NCBI RefSeq assembly: GCF_017312485.1
Contig: NZ_BMBA01000002.1
Span: 368,287 to 432,286 of the forward strand
DNA from: Clostridium zeae
GTDB lineage: Bacteria > Bacillota > Clostridia > Clostridiales > Clostridiaceae
Reading direction: 5' to 3'
DNA length: 64,000 nt
The position numbers and the translations under genes were made by a program. Shown in pieces: positions 1-7,949 of this stretch. Positions within the stretch are counted from its first letter, which is position 1. Each line of letters begins with the position of its first letter. The notes under the pieces are model-generated. The model was given only the letters and a program-made list of their open reading frames with translations. It had not been told where the DNA came from and did no database searches.

Positions 1-2
1 CT

Positions 3-416
3 ATTTGTGAAGATACAACTATAAAACCAATTGAAGAATTTAATTTAAGAGAAATAAACTTTGGAGATTGGGAAGGATTAACTATCACTGAAATAAAAGA
101 AACCTACTCTGAAGAATTCCTAAAATGGAAGCAAGATGAGCTTCTTGGCCCTATATGTGGTGGAGAGCAATCTATCAAAGCAGCAAGTGATAGAGCGCAA
201 AAGGCTATATTAAAAATTGTCCAAGAACATAAAGGTTCAAGAATTGTTATAGTCGCTCATGGAGGCATAATTAAAGCTGCTCTTATAGGACTTTTTGAAT
301 GGAAGATGAATATGTATCATAAGTTTAATCTAGGAAATACATCCATTAACGAAATTACTTTCAATGATAAATTAGAACCTAGAATGGTTTCAATAAATGA
401 TTTGAATCATCTATAG
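3..416 (+). CDS. Histidine phosphatase family protein, 5' end outside window
   Basis: The reading frame is open from the left edge to the TAG at 414-416, so only the C-terminal 137 residues are present. It shows the histidine-phosphatase (phosphoglycerate mutase-like) pattern: LREINFGDWEGL, the GGEQS segment and the late catalytic block VAHGGIIKAAL. The first catalytic RHG motif lies upstream of the window. Families of this size (about 190-210 residues) include alpha-ribazole phosphatase CobC and general phosphatases; the substrate cannot be decided from this fragment. A terminator hairpin follows directly, so the gene ends its transcript here. Family assignment is firm, substrate unknown. 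Confidence 0.85.
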   Translation: MCEDTTIKPIEEFNLREINFGDWEGLTITEIKETYSEEFLKWKQDELLGPICGGEQSIKAASDRAQKAILKIVQEHKGSRIVIVAHGGIIKAALIGLFEWKMNMYHKFNLGNTSINEITFNDKLEPRMVSINDLNHL

Positions 417-431
417 TTCTATTTTACCTAT

Positions 432-476
432 GGCTTTATTGATAAGTTTCTAATTTATCAATAGGCCTTTAATTTT
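432..476 (+). terminator. Rho-independent terminator of the phosphatase gene
   Basis: The stem is GGC-T-TATTGATAA paired with TTATCAATA-G-GCC (432-466), followed by a T-rich run. Confidence 0.7.
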
Positions 477-576
477 TATCATTTCTTATCATTTCAATCT
501 CTCACTAAATTGTTTTTAAAATATAGATTCGTTGTATTAATGCTGCATTATCTTAGCCTATGATTTTGAAACTGGA

Positions 577-604
577 TTACTTATTAGTAATTTTGGGCTA
601 TAAT
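577..604 (+). promoter_or_regulatory. Candidate sigma-A promoter for the DeoR-family gene
   Basis: TTACTT (577-582) and a perfect TATAAT (599-604) are separated by 16 bp, about 70 bp upstream of the start codon at 676. This is pattern evidence only. Confidence 0.4.
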
Positions 605-675
605 ATAACTAGTGTTTAAGATAATAAATGATAATGAACAATACTATTGATTATTCATATAGAGGAGTACGATTT

Positions 676-1437
676 ATGTTTGCAGAAGAACGATTAAATG
701 AAATATTAGACTTGCTATCAAAAGATGGTAAGATATTAGTTAAAGATCTAAGCATTAGATTTAATGTTACTGAAGGTATGATAAGAAAGGATCTTCAGAA
801 ACTAGAAAAGGATGGTGCTATTAAAAGAACTTATGGTGGTGCTATTTTAAAAAGAAACATTGCTGAAAGCACAAGTATTTCAAATAGATTAATTAAAAAC
901 TTGGAATCTAAGAGGATTATAGCAGAAAAAGCTTTTGACTTAATTGAGGAAAATGACACTATATTTCTAGATGTATCAAGTATTAACTTTGTGCTTGCTG
1001 AGCTTATCGCAAGCAGTACAAAAAAGTTTACAGTTATAACTAATATGGTTGAAATAACCTCTGTTTTTAATGATTCATCTAATGTCAATATAATTTGCAT
1101 AGGCGGAACTTATAATAAGAGTCTTGGTGGTATAATTGGCTCTGAAGCTATAGAAAGTATTAGAAGATACAGAGTAAATAAAGCTTTTATGGGTAGCTGC
1201 GGTATAAACCTTTCTGATAGAACCATAAGCAATTTCGACCTAGAGGAAGGCAATACAAAAAAAGCTATAATGTCTTCTGCTAGAACTGTTTATATACTAA
1301 TAGAAAATGAAAAATTCAATATAGATGGTACTTATAAATTTGCTGATTTAGATGATATTGATTATATAATCACCGAAGAAAAACCAGCTTCTAAGATATA
1401 TGAAGCAATAAAAAAGTTTAATATTAAACTAATTTAA
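676..1437 (+). CDS. DeoR-family transcriptional regulator
   Basis: A 253-residue regulator. The N-terminal helix-turn-helix (residues about 5-58; ERLNEILDLLSKDGK ... VTEGMIRKDLQKLEKDGAI) is followed by the sugar-phosphate-sensing DeoRC domain with ITNMVEI and a glycine-rich IGGTYNKSLGG. The start at 676 is chosen because AGAGGAG lies 7-14 bases before it; an upstream in-frame ATG at 628 has no Shine-Dalgarno site. DeoR proteins usually repress an adjacent sugar-catabolic operon and respond to a phosphorylated sugar. Here no kinase or sugar gene is adjacent, so the regulon is probably elsewhere. A strong terminator follows. Family assignment is firm, effector unknown. Confidence 0.9.
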   Translation: MFAEERLNEILDLLSKDGKILVKDLSIRFNVTEGMIRKDLQKLEKDGAIKRTYGGAILKRNIAESTSISNRLIKNLESKRIIAEKAFDLIEENDTIFLDVSSINFVLAELIASSTKKFTVITNMVEITSVFNDSSNVNIICIGGTYNKSLGGIIGSEAIESIRRYRVNKAFMGSCGINLSDRTISNFDLEEGNTKKAIMSSARTVYILIENEKFNIDGTYKFADLDDIDYIITEEKPASKIYEAIKKFNIKLI

Positions 1438-1505
1438 ACTCACTGGAAACATTGAAATCTCTAGATTTATTACTTATAAAAATTTTATATTTTATTTTAA
1501 AGTAA

Positions 1506-1552
1506 AAAACTTCTCTTTATTGATGTTTTTCAATCTTGAGAAGTTTCTTTTT
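1506..1552. terminator. Bidirectional terminator between convergent genes
   Basis: AAACTTCTC pairs with GAGAAGTTT (1507-1515 / 1538-1546) around an inner ATTGA/TCAAT stem. The plus strand ends in a T-run, and the minus strand also has A/T runs suitable for the DUF2500 gene. Confidence 0.75.
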
Positions 1553-1598
1553 TCATTAACTCATAATTATATAGAATTAATATAAGTAGTCACAAAAT

Positions 1599-1979
1599 CT
1601 AATTTCTTTGAAAATCCTTGAACCAAGTTCCTTGGTATGTTAACTTTCCCTTATCTCCTTCTACTAATAGACCATACATTCTTCCACTTAGTGAAAGTTC
1701 TAGTCTTTCACCGTGCTCAGTTTCAAAGGTTATGTAATAAGTTGTACTGCTTGAAGTATGCATTGCATTATTATCTCCGGTATTATGAGTATGGTGCGAT
1801 ACATCTATCCTTTTGGCTATAACCTTAGCATCTACTGTTATGATTGGTGATTTAGCATTTTTAGCTGCTTCAGCTATGTTTTTCCCTAAAGCAAAAATAA
1901 ATAATCCAAACATTAGAATAAACATCAACATAAAAAATGGTGGCATACCACCAAAAAATGAACCAGCTTGATCGTACAT
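1599..1979 (-). CDS. DUF2500 family membrane protein
   Basis: A 126-residue protein with one N-terminal membrane segment (residues about 13-35, FFMLMFILMFGLFIFALG) and a soluble C-terminal domain whose pattern (VDAKVIAKRIDVSHHTHN ... YYITFETEHGERLELSL ... GLLVEGDKGKLTYQGTWF) matches DUF2500. The role of the family is unknown; many members are annotated only as membrane-anchored. The start is supported by AAGGAGG 6 bases upstream. It is a single gene, convergent with the DeoR regulator and not obviously co-transcribed with the ABC exporter genes to its right, which lie 245 bp away. Confidence 0.75.
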   Translation of the reverse strand: MYDQAGSFFGGMPPFFMLMFILMFGLFIFALGKNIAEAAKNAKSPIITVDAKVIAKRIDVSHHTHNTGDNNAMHTSSSTTYYITFETEHGERLELSLSGRMYGLLVEGDKGKLTYQGTWFKDFQRN

Positions 1980-2224
1980 AAAAACCTCCTTATTATTATT
2001 GGTTAAAATTGCCCTTATACTTATTTTTATGTATTATTATTCTACATATGAATAATTTTTCCTTTACCATTTATTATATTATTTCTTCATATAGAAATTA
2101 AAAAATAGTTTTAGATAATGAACAAAAAAATGCATATGTCAACTTGTAAATTCAACAAATTATTCATACACATTTTATGTTTCTATTTAATTATTTTTAT
2201 GCTTTAGATGCATTAATGCCAAGT

Positions 2225-3961
2225 CTAATTAGCCACTGCATACTGACTATTATATAGCTTTGCATAGAAACCTTTTTTCATAAGAAGCTCATCATGATTT
2301 CCTTGTTCTATTATCTTACCATCTTTCATAACAAGAATTAAATCTGCTTCTCTTATGGTAGAAAGTCTATGTGCTATAACAAAACTTGTTCTTCCCTTCA
2401 TAAGTGATAAGAACGCTTTTTGTATTCTAGCTTCTGTTAAGGTGTCAATACTACTTGTTGCTTCATCCAGAATAAGCATAGATGGATTCATAAGCATAAC
2501 TCTAGCTATAGTTAATAGCTGTCTTTGCCCTTGTGAAAGATTAGCTCCATCTTCGGTTATTAATGTATCATATCCCTTTGGAAGTCTCTTTATAAAACTA
2601 TGTGCATAAGCAGCTTTTGAGGCATTTATTATTGCTTCATCTGATGCATCAGATTTTCCATAGGCTATGTTTTCCCTTATGGTTCCAGCAAAAAGCCAAC
2701 TTTCTTGAAGTACCATTCCAAAGGAACTTCTAACACTTTCCTTGGTTACTTCTTTAATATCTTTTCCATCTATTAATATTTTACCTTTGTCAATTTCATA
2801 AAATCTCATAAGCAAATTCACTAAAGTAGTTTTACCGGCACCAGTTGGTCCAACTATAGCTACTGTACTACCAGGTTTTATATTCATAGTCAATCCTTCA
2901 ATCAAAGGTCTATCCTTCTTATAGGAAAAACTTACATTCTTAAATTCTACTTTTCCGTCTGCTTTATTTATGGATTGTTTATCCTGTTCTGATGACTCTC
3001 CCTGTTCGTCCAATATAGCAAATACCCTCTCTGCTGAGGCCATAGCAGATTGAAGCTGCGTTGCTATACTTGTTATATCATTTATTGGTTTTGCAAATTG
3101 ATTTGAATAGATTAAGAAACTTGAAATCTTTCCTATAGAAAGCCCTCCAGCTACAGAAACAATTGCTCCTATTATTCCTGAAAGAATATAAGTAATATTA
3201 TTTATATATCTTGTACCTGGATTAGTTAAGGAGGAGAAAAACTGAGCTTTTCTACCACATTCGTATAACCTTTCATTAATCTCTTTAAAAGCTTCCTCTG
3301 ATCTTTCTTCATAATTAAAAGCTTTAACTATTTTTTGATTACCAATTATTTCTTCTATATATCCATTTAACTCCCCTAGAGTCTTGGACTGTTCTTTGAA
3401 CATCTTCTTAGAACTCTTAGCTATAAAGGAAGACAATAAAAAACATAATGGTGTCATAACAACTACCACTAAAGTTATCGTTGGACTTAAGTCTATCATA
3501 AATATTAAAGCTCCAACAAAGGTTATTACTCCTGAAAATAGCTGAGTTATCCCTTGTAGCAACCCCTCAGAAATTGCATCTATATCATTAGTAAATCTGC
3601 TTATTATATCTCCATTAGCTTTACTATCATAGTACTTAAGTGGCATGGTATTTAATTTTTCAAACAACTCATCTCTAATATCTTTAACAGTTCTATTTGA
3701 TATCACATTTGTAAAGATAGATAAAAACCATTGAAGCACTGCACTTAAACCGTATATTATCGAAAGAAATGCTACTATCTTTAATATAGCCGAAAAGTTT
3801 ACTTGTCCTTTCTTAACCATGTAGTCTATAGCCTTACCAGTAAAGAAAGGAGCCACTATTGAAAGTATGTTGCTTGTTAGCGCAAAGGCTATAACAAGAA
3901 TCAATTGAATTCTATATTTCTTTACATATTTAAGTATCCTTATTAAGGTTCTATTTTTCAT
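2225..3961 (-). CDS. ABC exporter half-transporter (canonical ATP site subunit)
   Basis: A 578-residue fused permease-ATPase. Six membrane segments lie in residues about 15-310. The nucleotide-binding domain carries Walker A (GPTGAGKTT), signature LSQGQ, a canonical Walker B with catalytic glutamate (MLILDEATSS) and the switch histidine (FVIAHRLST). It forms an obvious pair with the upstream gene, 12 bp away, in which the same catalytic positions are degenerate. This is the heterodimeric ABC exporter arrangement known from BmrCD, LmrCD and TM287/288. Such exporters move drugs or lipophilic compounds outward; the substrate is unknown here. The ATG at 3961 is chosen over a GTG at 3967 because AGGAGG sits 8 bases before the ATG. 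Confidence 0.9.
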   Translation of the reverse strand: MKNRTLIRILKYVKKYRIQLILVIAFALTSNILSIVAPFFTGKAIDYMVKKGQVNFSAILKIVAFLSIIYGLSAVLQWFLSIFTNVISNRTVKDIRDELFEKLNTMPLKYYDSKANGDIISRFTNDIDAISEGLLQGITQLFSGVITFVGALIFMIDLSPTITLVVVVMTPLCFLLSSFIAKSSKKMFKEQSKTLGELNGYIEEIIGNQKIVKAFNYEERSEEAFKEINERLYECGRKAQFFSSLTNPGTRYINNITYILSGIIGAIVSVAGGLSIGKISSFLIYSNQFAKPINDITSIATQLQSAMASAERVFAILDEQGESSEQDKQSINKADGKVEFKNVSFSYKKDRPLIEGLTMNIKPGSTVAIVGPTGAGKTTLVNLLMRFYEIDKGKILIDGKDIKEVTKESVRSSFGMVLQESWLFAGTIRENIAYGKSDASDEAIINASKAAYAHSFIKRLPKGYDTLITEDGANLSQGQRQLLTIARVMLMNPSMLILDEATSSIDTLTEARIQKAFLSLMKGRTSFVIAHRLSTIREADLILVMKDGKIIEQGNHDELLMKKGFYAKLYNSQYAVAN

Positions 3962-3973
3962 AATCACGACCTC

Positions 3974-5707
3974 CTACTTCTCAACCTGAGAGAGGCAAAT
4001 TTCTTTATATACTTCACAGGTTCCTATAAGTTCTTTATGTGTGCCCAAACCAACTTGTTCACCATCATCTAAAACCAAGATCAAATCAGCATCCTTTACT
4101 GCATTAACTCTTTGAGAAACCATAACCAAAGTCATGCTGCCAGTATTATCTTTAAGTTCCTTTCTAAGTGCAGCATCAGTTGCATAATCCAATGCACTAG
4201 AGCTATCATCTAAAATAAGAATCTCCGGTTTCTTTACTAAAGCCCTTGCAATTGTAAGCCTTTGCTTCTGCCCTCCAGAAAGATTAGTTCCGCCTTGAGA
4301 GATTTGAGTATCATATCCAAGCTCAAGTTTTTCGATAAATTCTGCGGCTTGTGCTATCTTTGCTGCTTTTTTTATTTCCTTATCAGAAGCATCCTTAAGT
4401 CCCCATTTCAGATTTTCCTTTATACTTCCCGAAAACACCACAGCCTTTTGAGGAACTATACCTATTTTTTCTCTAAGTTTTACTTGGTCATAATTTTGGA
4501 CTTTAATACCATTTATCTTTATGTAACCATCATCAGCATCATAAAATCTAGGTATAAGGTTTATTAGTGTACTTTTTCCTGATCCAGTAGCTCCTATTAT
4601 CCCAAATGTTTGTCCTTTACTTAACTTAAAAGAGATATCTTTTAACGCATATTCCTTTGATCCTTTATAAGTAAAAGATACATTTTTAAGTTCTATTGCA
4701 TCACTGCATAGATTGCTTTCATCTATTTCTCCTGATCCTAAAGAAACTTTTGGATCTACTATTGAGCCTTTAGTATCCAAGATTTCATTAACACGTGCGG
4801 CTGAAGCTGCTGCCTTTGTAAAAGTAACCACTAGATTAGCCACTACTACTAATGCAGAAAATATCTGTATAACATAATTTATATAAGCAATAACCTGTCC
4901 TTGAGTCATTCCACCTATGTTTACACGGAAGCCTCCAAACCATATTATAGCTACAATAGCAAAATTCATTATTATAGAAGTTGCTGGATTCATTAAGGCT
5001 GCAATACTACCTACTCTCACAGCAGTATCAGACAAATCTTTATTAGAAGTTTTAAATCTGTCTTTTTCATACTCAACTTTATCAAAAGCTCTAACAACTC
5101 TAACACCTGATAGGTTCTCTCTCAGTATCACTGCCAGTCTATCAAGTTTTCCTTGCACCTTTTTATATAACGGAATTGATTTTCTCATTACCGAAAATAA
5201 AACTAATGCAAATACAGGCAGTATGATGAGTATTACTATTGATAATTTTAAATCTAATAGCATAGCCATCACTATACCTCCAATGCATAAGAACGGCGCC
5301 CTAACAACCAAACGAATCCACATAGCTACTGCTACTTGTAATTGGTTTACATCATTAGTTGTCCTATTTATTAAGGAGGCTGTTCCAAAGCTATCAATCT
5401 CTGCATGTGAAAATGTTCCTATATGTTTAAAGATAGCATTTCTTACTACAGTTCCAAAGCCTTGAGATGCGATGGAGGCAAAGTACTGACAAGTAAAAGC
5501 AAACATAACTCCCAATGTAGCTATTAAAAGCATAAGTGCTCCCATCTTAAGAATATAGTTTACATCCCTATTCTTCACACCGTTATCAATCACCAATGCC
5601 ATTATCGTTGGAATCATCAATTCAAATATAGCTTCTAAAAGTTTAAAAAATTGTCCTAAGAATACATTTTTCTTATAGTTTTTTAAAAAAGGTATTAATT
5701 TAAGCAT
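3974..5707 (-). CDS. ABC exporter half-transporter (degenerate ATP site subunit)
   Basis: A 577-residue permease-ATPase that is first in a two-gene operon with the gene ending at 2225. Walker A (GATGSGKST) and the signature LSGGQ are intact. The Walker B region reads ILILDDSSSALD, so the catalytic glutamate is aspartate, and the switch histidine is glutamine (VMVSQRVNA). Those two changes mark the non-hydrolysing site contributor in heterodimeric exporters. This matches the partner, which has the catalytic residues but a LSQGQ signature. AAGGAGG lies 6-8 bases before the ATG. The pair most likely forms one membrane-embedded exporter; no regulator or substrate gene is adjacent. Confidence 0.9.
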   Translation of the reverse strand: MLKLIPFLKNYKKNVFLGQFFKLLEAIFELMIPTIMALVIDNGVKNRDVNYILKMGALMLLIATLGVMFAFTCQYFASIASQGFGTVVRNAIFKHIGTFSHAEIDSFGTASLINRTTNDVNQLQVAVAMWIRLVVRAPFLCIGGIVMAMLLDLKLSIVILIILPVFALVLFSVMRKSIPLYKKVQGKLDRLAVILRENLSGVRVVRAFDKVEYEKDRFKTSNKDLSDTAVRVGSIAALMNPATSIIMNFAIVAIIWFGGFRVNIGGMTQGQVIAYINYVIQIFSALVVVANLVVTFTKAAASAARVNEILDTKGSIVDPKVSLGSGEIDESNLCSDAIELKNVSFTYKGSKEYALKDISFKLSKGQTFGIIGATGSGKSTLINLIPRFYDADDGYIKINGIKVQNYDQVKLREKIGIVPQKAVVFSGSIKENLKWGLKDASDKEIKKAAKIAQAAEFIEKLELGYDTQISQGGTNLSGGQKQRLTIARALVKKPEILILDDSSSALDYATDAALRKELKDNTGSMTLVMVSQRVNAVKDADLILVLDDGEQVGLGTHKELIGTCEVYKEICLSQVEK

Positions 5708-5911
5708 ACTGTCTCCTCCTTGAATGCTCCTAAGTAAATCTAATTCAAGGTTTACTTGATATCATATAAGTATTTCTTTTGATTAAATTAATAGTGCTTG
5801 ATTTTCTAACAAGTTAAATTAATTTTGCATTTAAGAACTCTTTAATTATAACAAACATCAGATCATATGAAAAATTTTTATAATATCTTAATCTTAAGGT
5901 TTTCTTATTCA

Positions 5912-5952
5912 GAAAAAAATAAGCCGGATTCATTTTATAAATCCAACTTATT
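5912..5952 (-). terminator. Terminator of the zinc-ribbon membrane protein gene
   Basis: On the minus strand an AATAAG-rich imperfect stem (5940-5952 with 5919-5930) is followed by seven T. The left arm overlaps the 3' end of the coding region. Confidence 0.65.
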
Positions 5953-6297
5953 TTTGCAGTGACTACAAGTATTATTATTGTCATCCAACTTGCTTCCACA
6001 ATAATAACAATATTCTATTTTGGGCTTAATATTTTGTTCTTTTCTAATTTGCCTTTCAGCGGCTCTTCTCTTGCTACTCCAGTTGCATATTGAGAAAATA
6101 TAAGATAATAAGATAAATAGTCCTATTTCTACTAATTTTGAAAAATGAATTGTAGAAAAACTTACTTTTCCAGATAAAAGAGAGAAAATATCCCTTCCAA
6201 AGACAACTAAAATAGTCAATATCATCGATATAGAAATATATGTGCCTTTACCTAATCTTTCGAAGCTTTCCCATTGAGTTTTATCATCAACTTTCAA
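5935..6297 (-). CDS. Small membrane protein with C-terminal zinc ribbon
   Basis: A 120-residue protein with two predicted membrane segments (ISISMILTILVVFG and LFILLSYIFSICNW), a basic linker (SKRRAAERQIRKE) and a C-terminal four-cysteine zinc ribbon, CYYCGSKL then CSHCKNKL. The ribbon is likely cytoplasmic. The start is TTG at 6297, with AGGGGG 6 bases upstream; no ATG fits. I recognise no specific family. Membrane plus zinc-ribbon proteins of this size are common in clostridia and mostly uncharacterised. It is transcribed alone, with its own terminator. Confidence 0.7.
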   Translation of the reverse strand: MKVDDKTQWESFERLGKGTYISISMILTILVVFGRDIFSLLSGKVSFSTIHFSKLVEIGLFILLSYIFSICNWSSKRRAAERQIRKEQNIKPKIEYCYYCGSKLDDNNNTCSHCKNKLDL

Positions 6298-6398
6298 TTT
6301 TTTCCCCCTGTAACATTTAGATTATGCTTTTAAAAGCATACCATATAATCCAAATACTAACAATAAGGTTAAATAACAAATATCAATTAAGCTTTCAC

Positions 6399-6851
6399 TT
6401 ATAGATTATTATCACAGATGTTCTTAACAAAATCTTTTGCTGCCTTTAAATCCACTTCATCAGGATGATTTTTGGATACTCCTCCAATAAGCTTAAAAGG
6501 ACCAAAAGTATCCCATCCTTTGCAAGAAAAGTTTCCAAGTATTTTTGCGTCTTTTGAATTAAGAATATCTAAAACTGCCTTATGATTTTTCGTAGAACCG
6601 CTGTCATTAGTTGAAAATACAAATACCTTTTTATCTTTTAAATTTGCATTTTCTATTAAATCAACCATCTTTTTATTAAAACCAAAAGCATATATTCCTG
6701 ATCCAAAGCCAATTAAGTCATACTTAGAGAAATCTATTGACTTCGCTTGTACTTCTTCTAGCACCTCAGCATTTATAGCTTCACTCATTGCTAAAGCAAC
6801 TTTTTTAGTATTTCCATGATGATAAGAACTGTAAATAATTATAGTTTTCAT
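6399..6851 (-). CDS. Flavodoxin-like protein
   Basis: A 150-residue flavodoxin-fold protein. The N-terminal FMN phosphate-binding loop reads YSSYHHGNTKKVA, followed by YDLIGFGSGIYAFGFNKKM and VFVFSTNDSGS, as in flavodoxin and menaquinone-dependent protoporphyrinogen-oxidase-like families. It probably binds FMN and carries electrons in the cytoplasm; the partner is unknown. The ATG at 6851 has AAGGAG at an 8-base spacing. An in-frame GTG at 6860 overlaps the Shine-Dalgarno site and is rejected. It is a single gene flanked by intergenic spaces of 100 bp or more. Confidence 0.85.
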   Translation of the reverse strand: MKTIIIYSSYHHGNTKKVALAMSEAINAEVLEEVQAKSIDFSKYDLIGFGSGIYAFGFNKKMVDLIENANLKDKKVFVFSTNDSGSTKNHKAVLDILNSKDAKILGNFSCKGWDTFGPFKLIGGVSKNHPDEVDLKAAKDFVKNICDNNL

Positions 6852-7100
6852 ATTACCCACTCCTTAAAATTATAAAATTAAATTTTGCATTATTAAATTT
6901 TATAAAATCTATTCACAAGAATAATATTATACCATCTGAATATAAAAGTAAACATGATTAATTGCTTTATGCACTTACTAATATAAATTTTAAAAACGTA
7001 AAAGTTATGCACATTTAAAAATTATTTTAATAATTAATTTTCAAACATACATAACTTAGCACTAAATATCTTATTTTATTAAAAAACTGATATTTAAAAG

Positions 7101-7493
7101 TTATTCAAGTTTTTCTTGCTCATCGTACTGGTCTACTTCAACTATAACTTTATTTTTAATACTGAGGATATTTTTAGGTAAGCTAATGATCAGATTTCCA
7201 TTTTCAAACTTACCAGTTATACTTTTAGAATCCACATTAGGGACATAAAAATTCTTTCGAATGTCATTTACAGTTTGAACCATAAAAAAAGTACCATATC
7301 CTCCGCTTCTATTAACTTTATTGACTCTTACAGTTATAGTTAAATAGTCATTTTCATAGTTTAAGTTTATATTATTTCTCTGCACCCCCAAAATTTTTCC
7401 TACTACTACGTATTTGTCGTCTAGGTCTAGCATCTTTAACTCAACCTTATTTTCATTTTTATTATTCATCATACTAAGTAATCCCAAAATCAT
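7101..7493 (-). CDS. Hsp20 / alpha-crystallin-like small heat-shock protein
   Basis: A 130-residue protein following the alpha-crystallin domain pattern: DLDDKYVVVGKILGV, then NDYLTITVRV, IRKNFYVPNVDSKSITGKFENGNLIISLPK. The characteristic beta-strand motif ending in G-N-L-I-I-S-L-P-K corresponds to the conserved A-x-x-x-n-G-v-L block. The N-terminal arm is short. Such proteins hold unfolded clients in the cytoplasm. TTGAGGTAG lies just before the ATG. It is divergent from typical clostridial Hsp18 and has no CIRCE or CtsR site that I can see upstream. Fold assignment is fairly safe, function inferred. Confidence 0.7.
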   Translation of the reverse strand: MILGLLSMMNNKNENKVELKMLDLDDKYVVVGKILGVQRNNINLNYENDYLTITVRVNKVNRSGGYGTFFMVQTVNDIRKNFYVPNVDSKSITGKFENGNLIISLPKNILSIKNKVIVEVDQYDEQEKLE

Positions 7494-7949
7494 TCAATCT
7501 ACCTCAATAAAATTACTTTCATTTTATTGTATTTTTAAATTTTCTATTTGTTCATACATAGTAATTATTTTTACTCTTCTTTTCTAATTGTTCTCCATAC
7601 GTAAAAATCATTATAATAATTATTACTTATACATAAAGCCAAAATTTACGAACATTTTTTATTTTATTCAACAAATTATTCAACATAATTCTATTTCCTC
7701 TTAGAATATTTTAATATAAATTAACTTTCAAAAGGCATTGACTAAGCTGCATATTTTAAGTTTTATTTACATAATTTAAATTTACATTAATTGATATTTA
7801 TTAAATTTAACATCCATTGATTATTCGTGTTTATAATGTTATAATTTCATTGGATTGATTTACCATATTATACTTATATACCAACAAATACATTTTATTT
7901 CATTTAACCATCTCAATCTACTAATAAAAATTAAGGGGGATTACACTTA
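7494..7949. other. AT-rich intergenic region between divergent genes
   Basis: About 455 bp, very AT-rich, separating the divergent Hsp20-like and large secreted protein genes. It must hold both promoters, but I see no clear paired -35/-10 set, no hairpin and no coding potential. Confidence 0.5.

Noticed and set aside
4917-5465. A 182-codon plus-strand open frame inside the ABC exporter gene
   Set aside because: It lies fully antisense to a coding region with all ABC motifs, and shows no recognisable domain or ribosome site.
5814-5999. A 61-codon minus-strand frame overlapping the zinc-ribbon gene
   Set aside because: It overlaps the zinc-ribbon coding region and its terminator in another frame and has no ribosome site.
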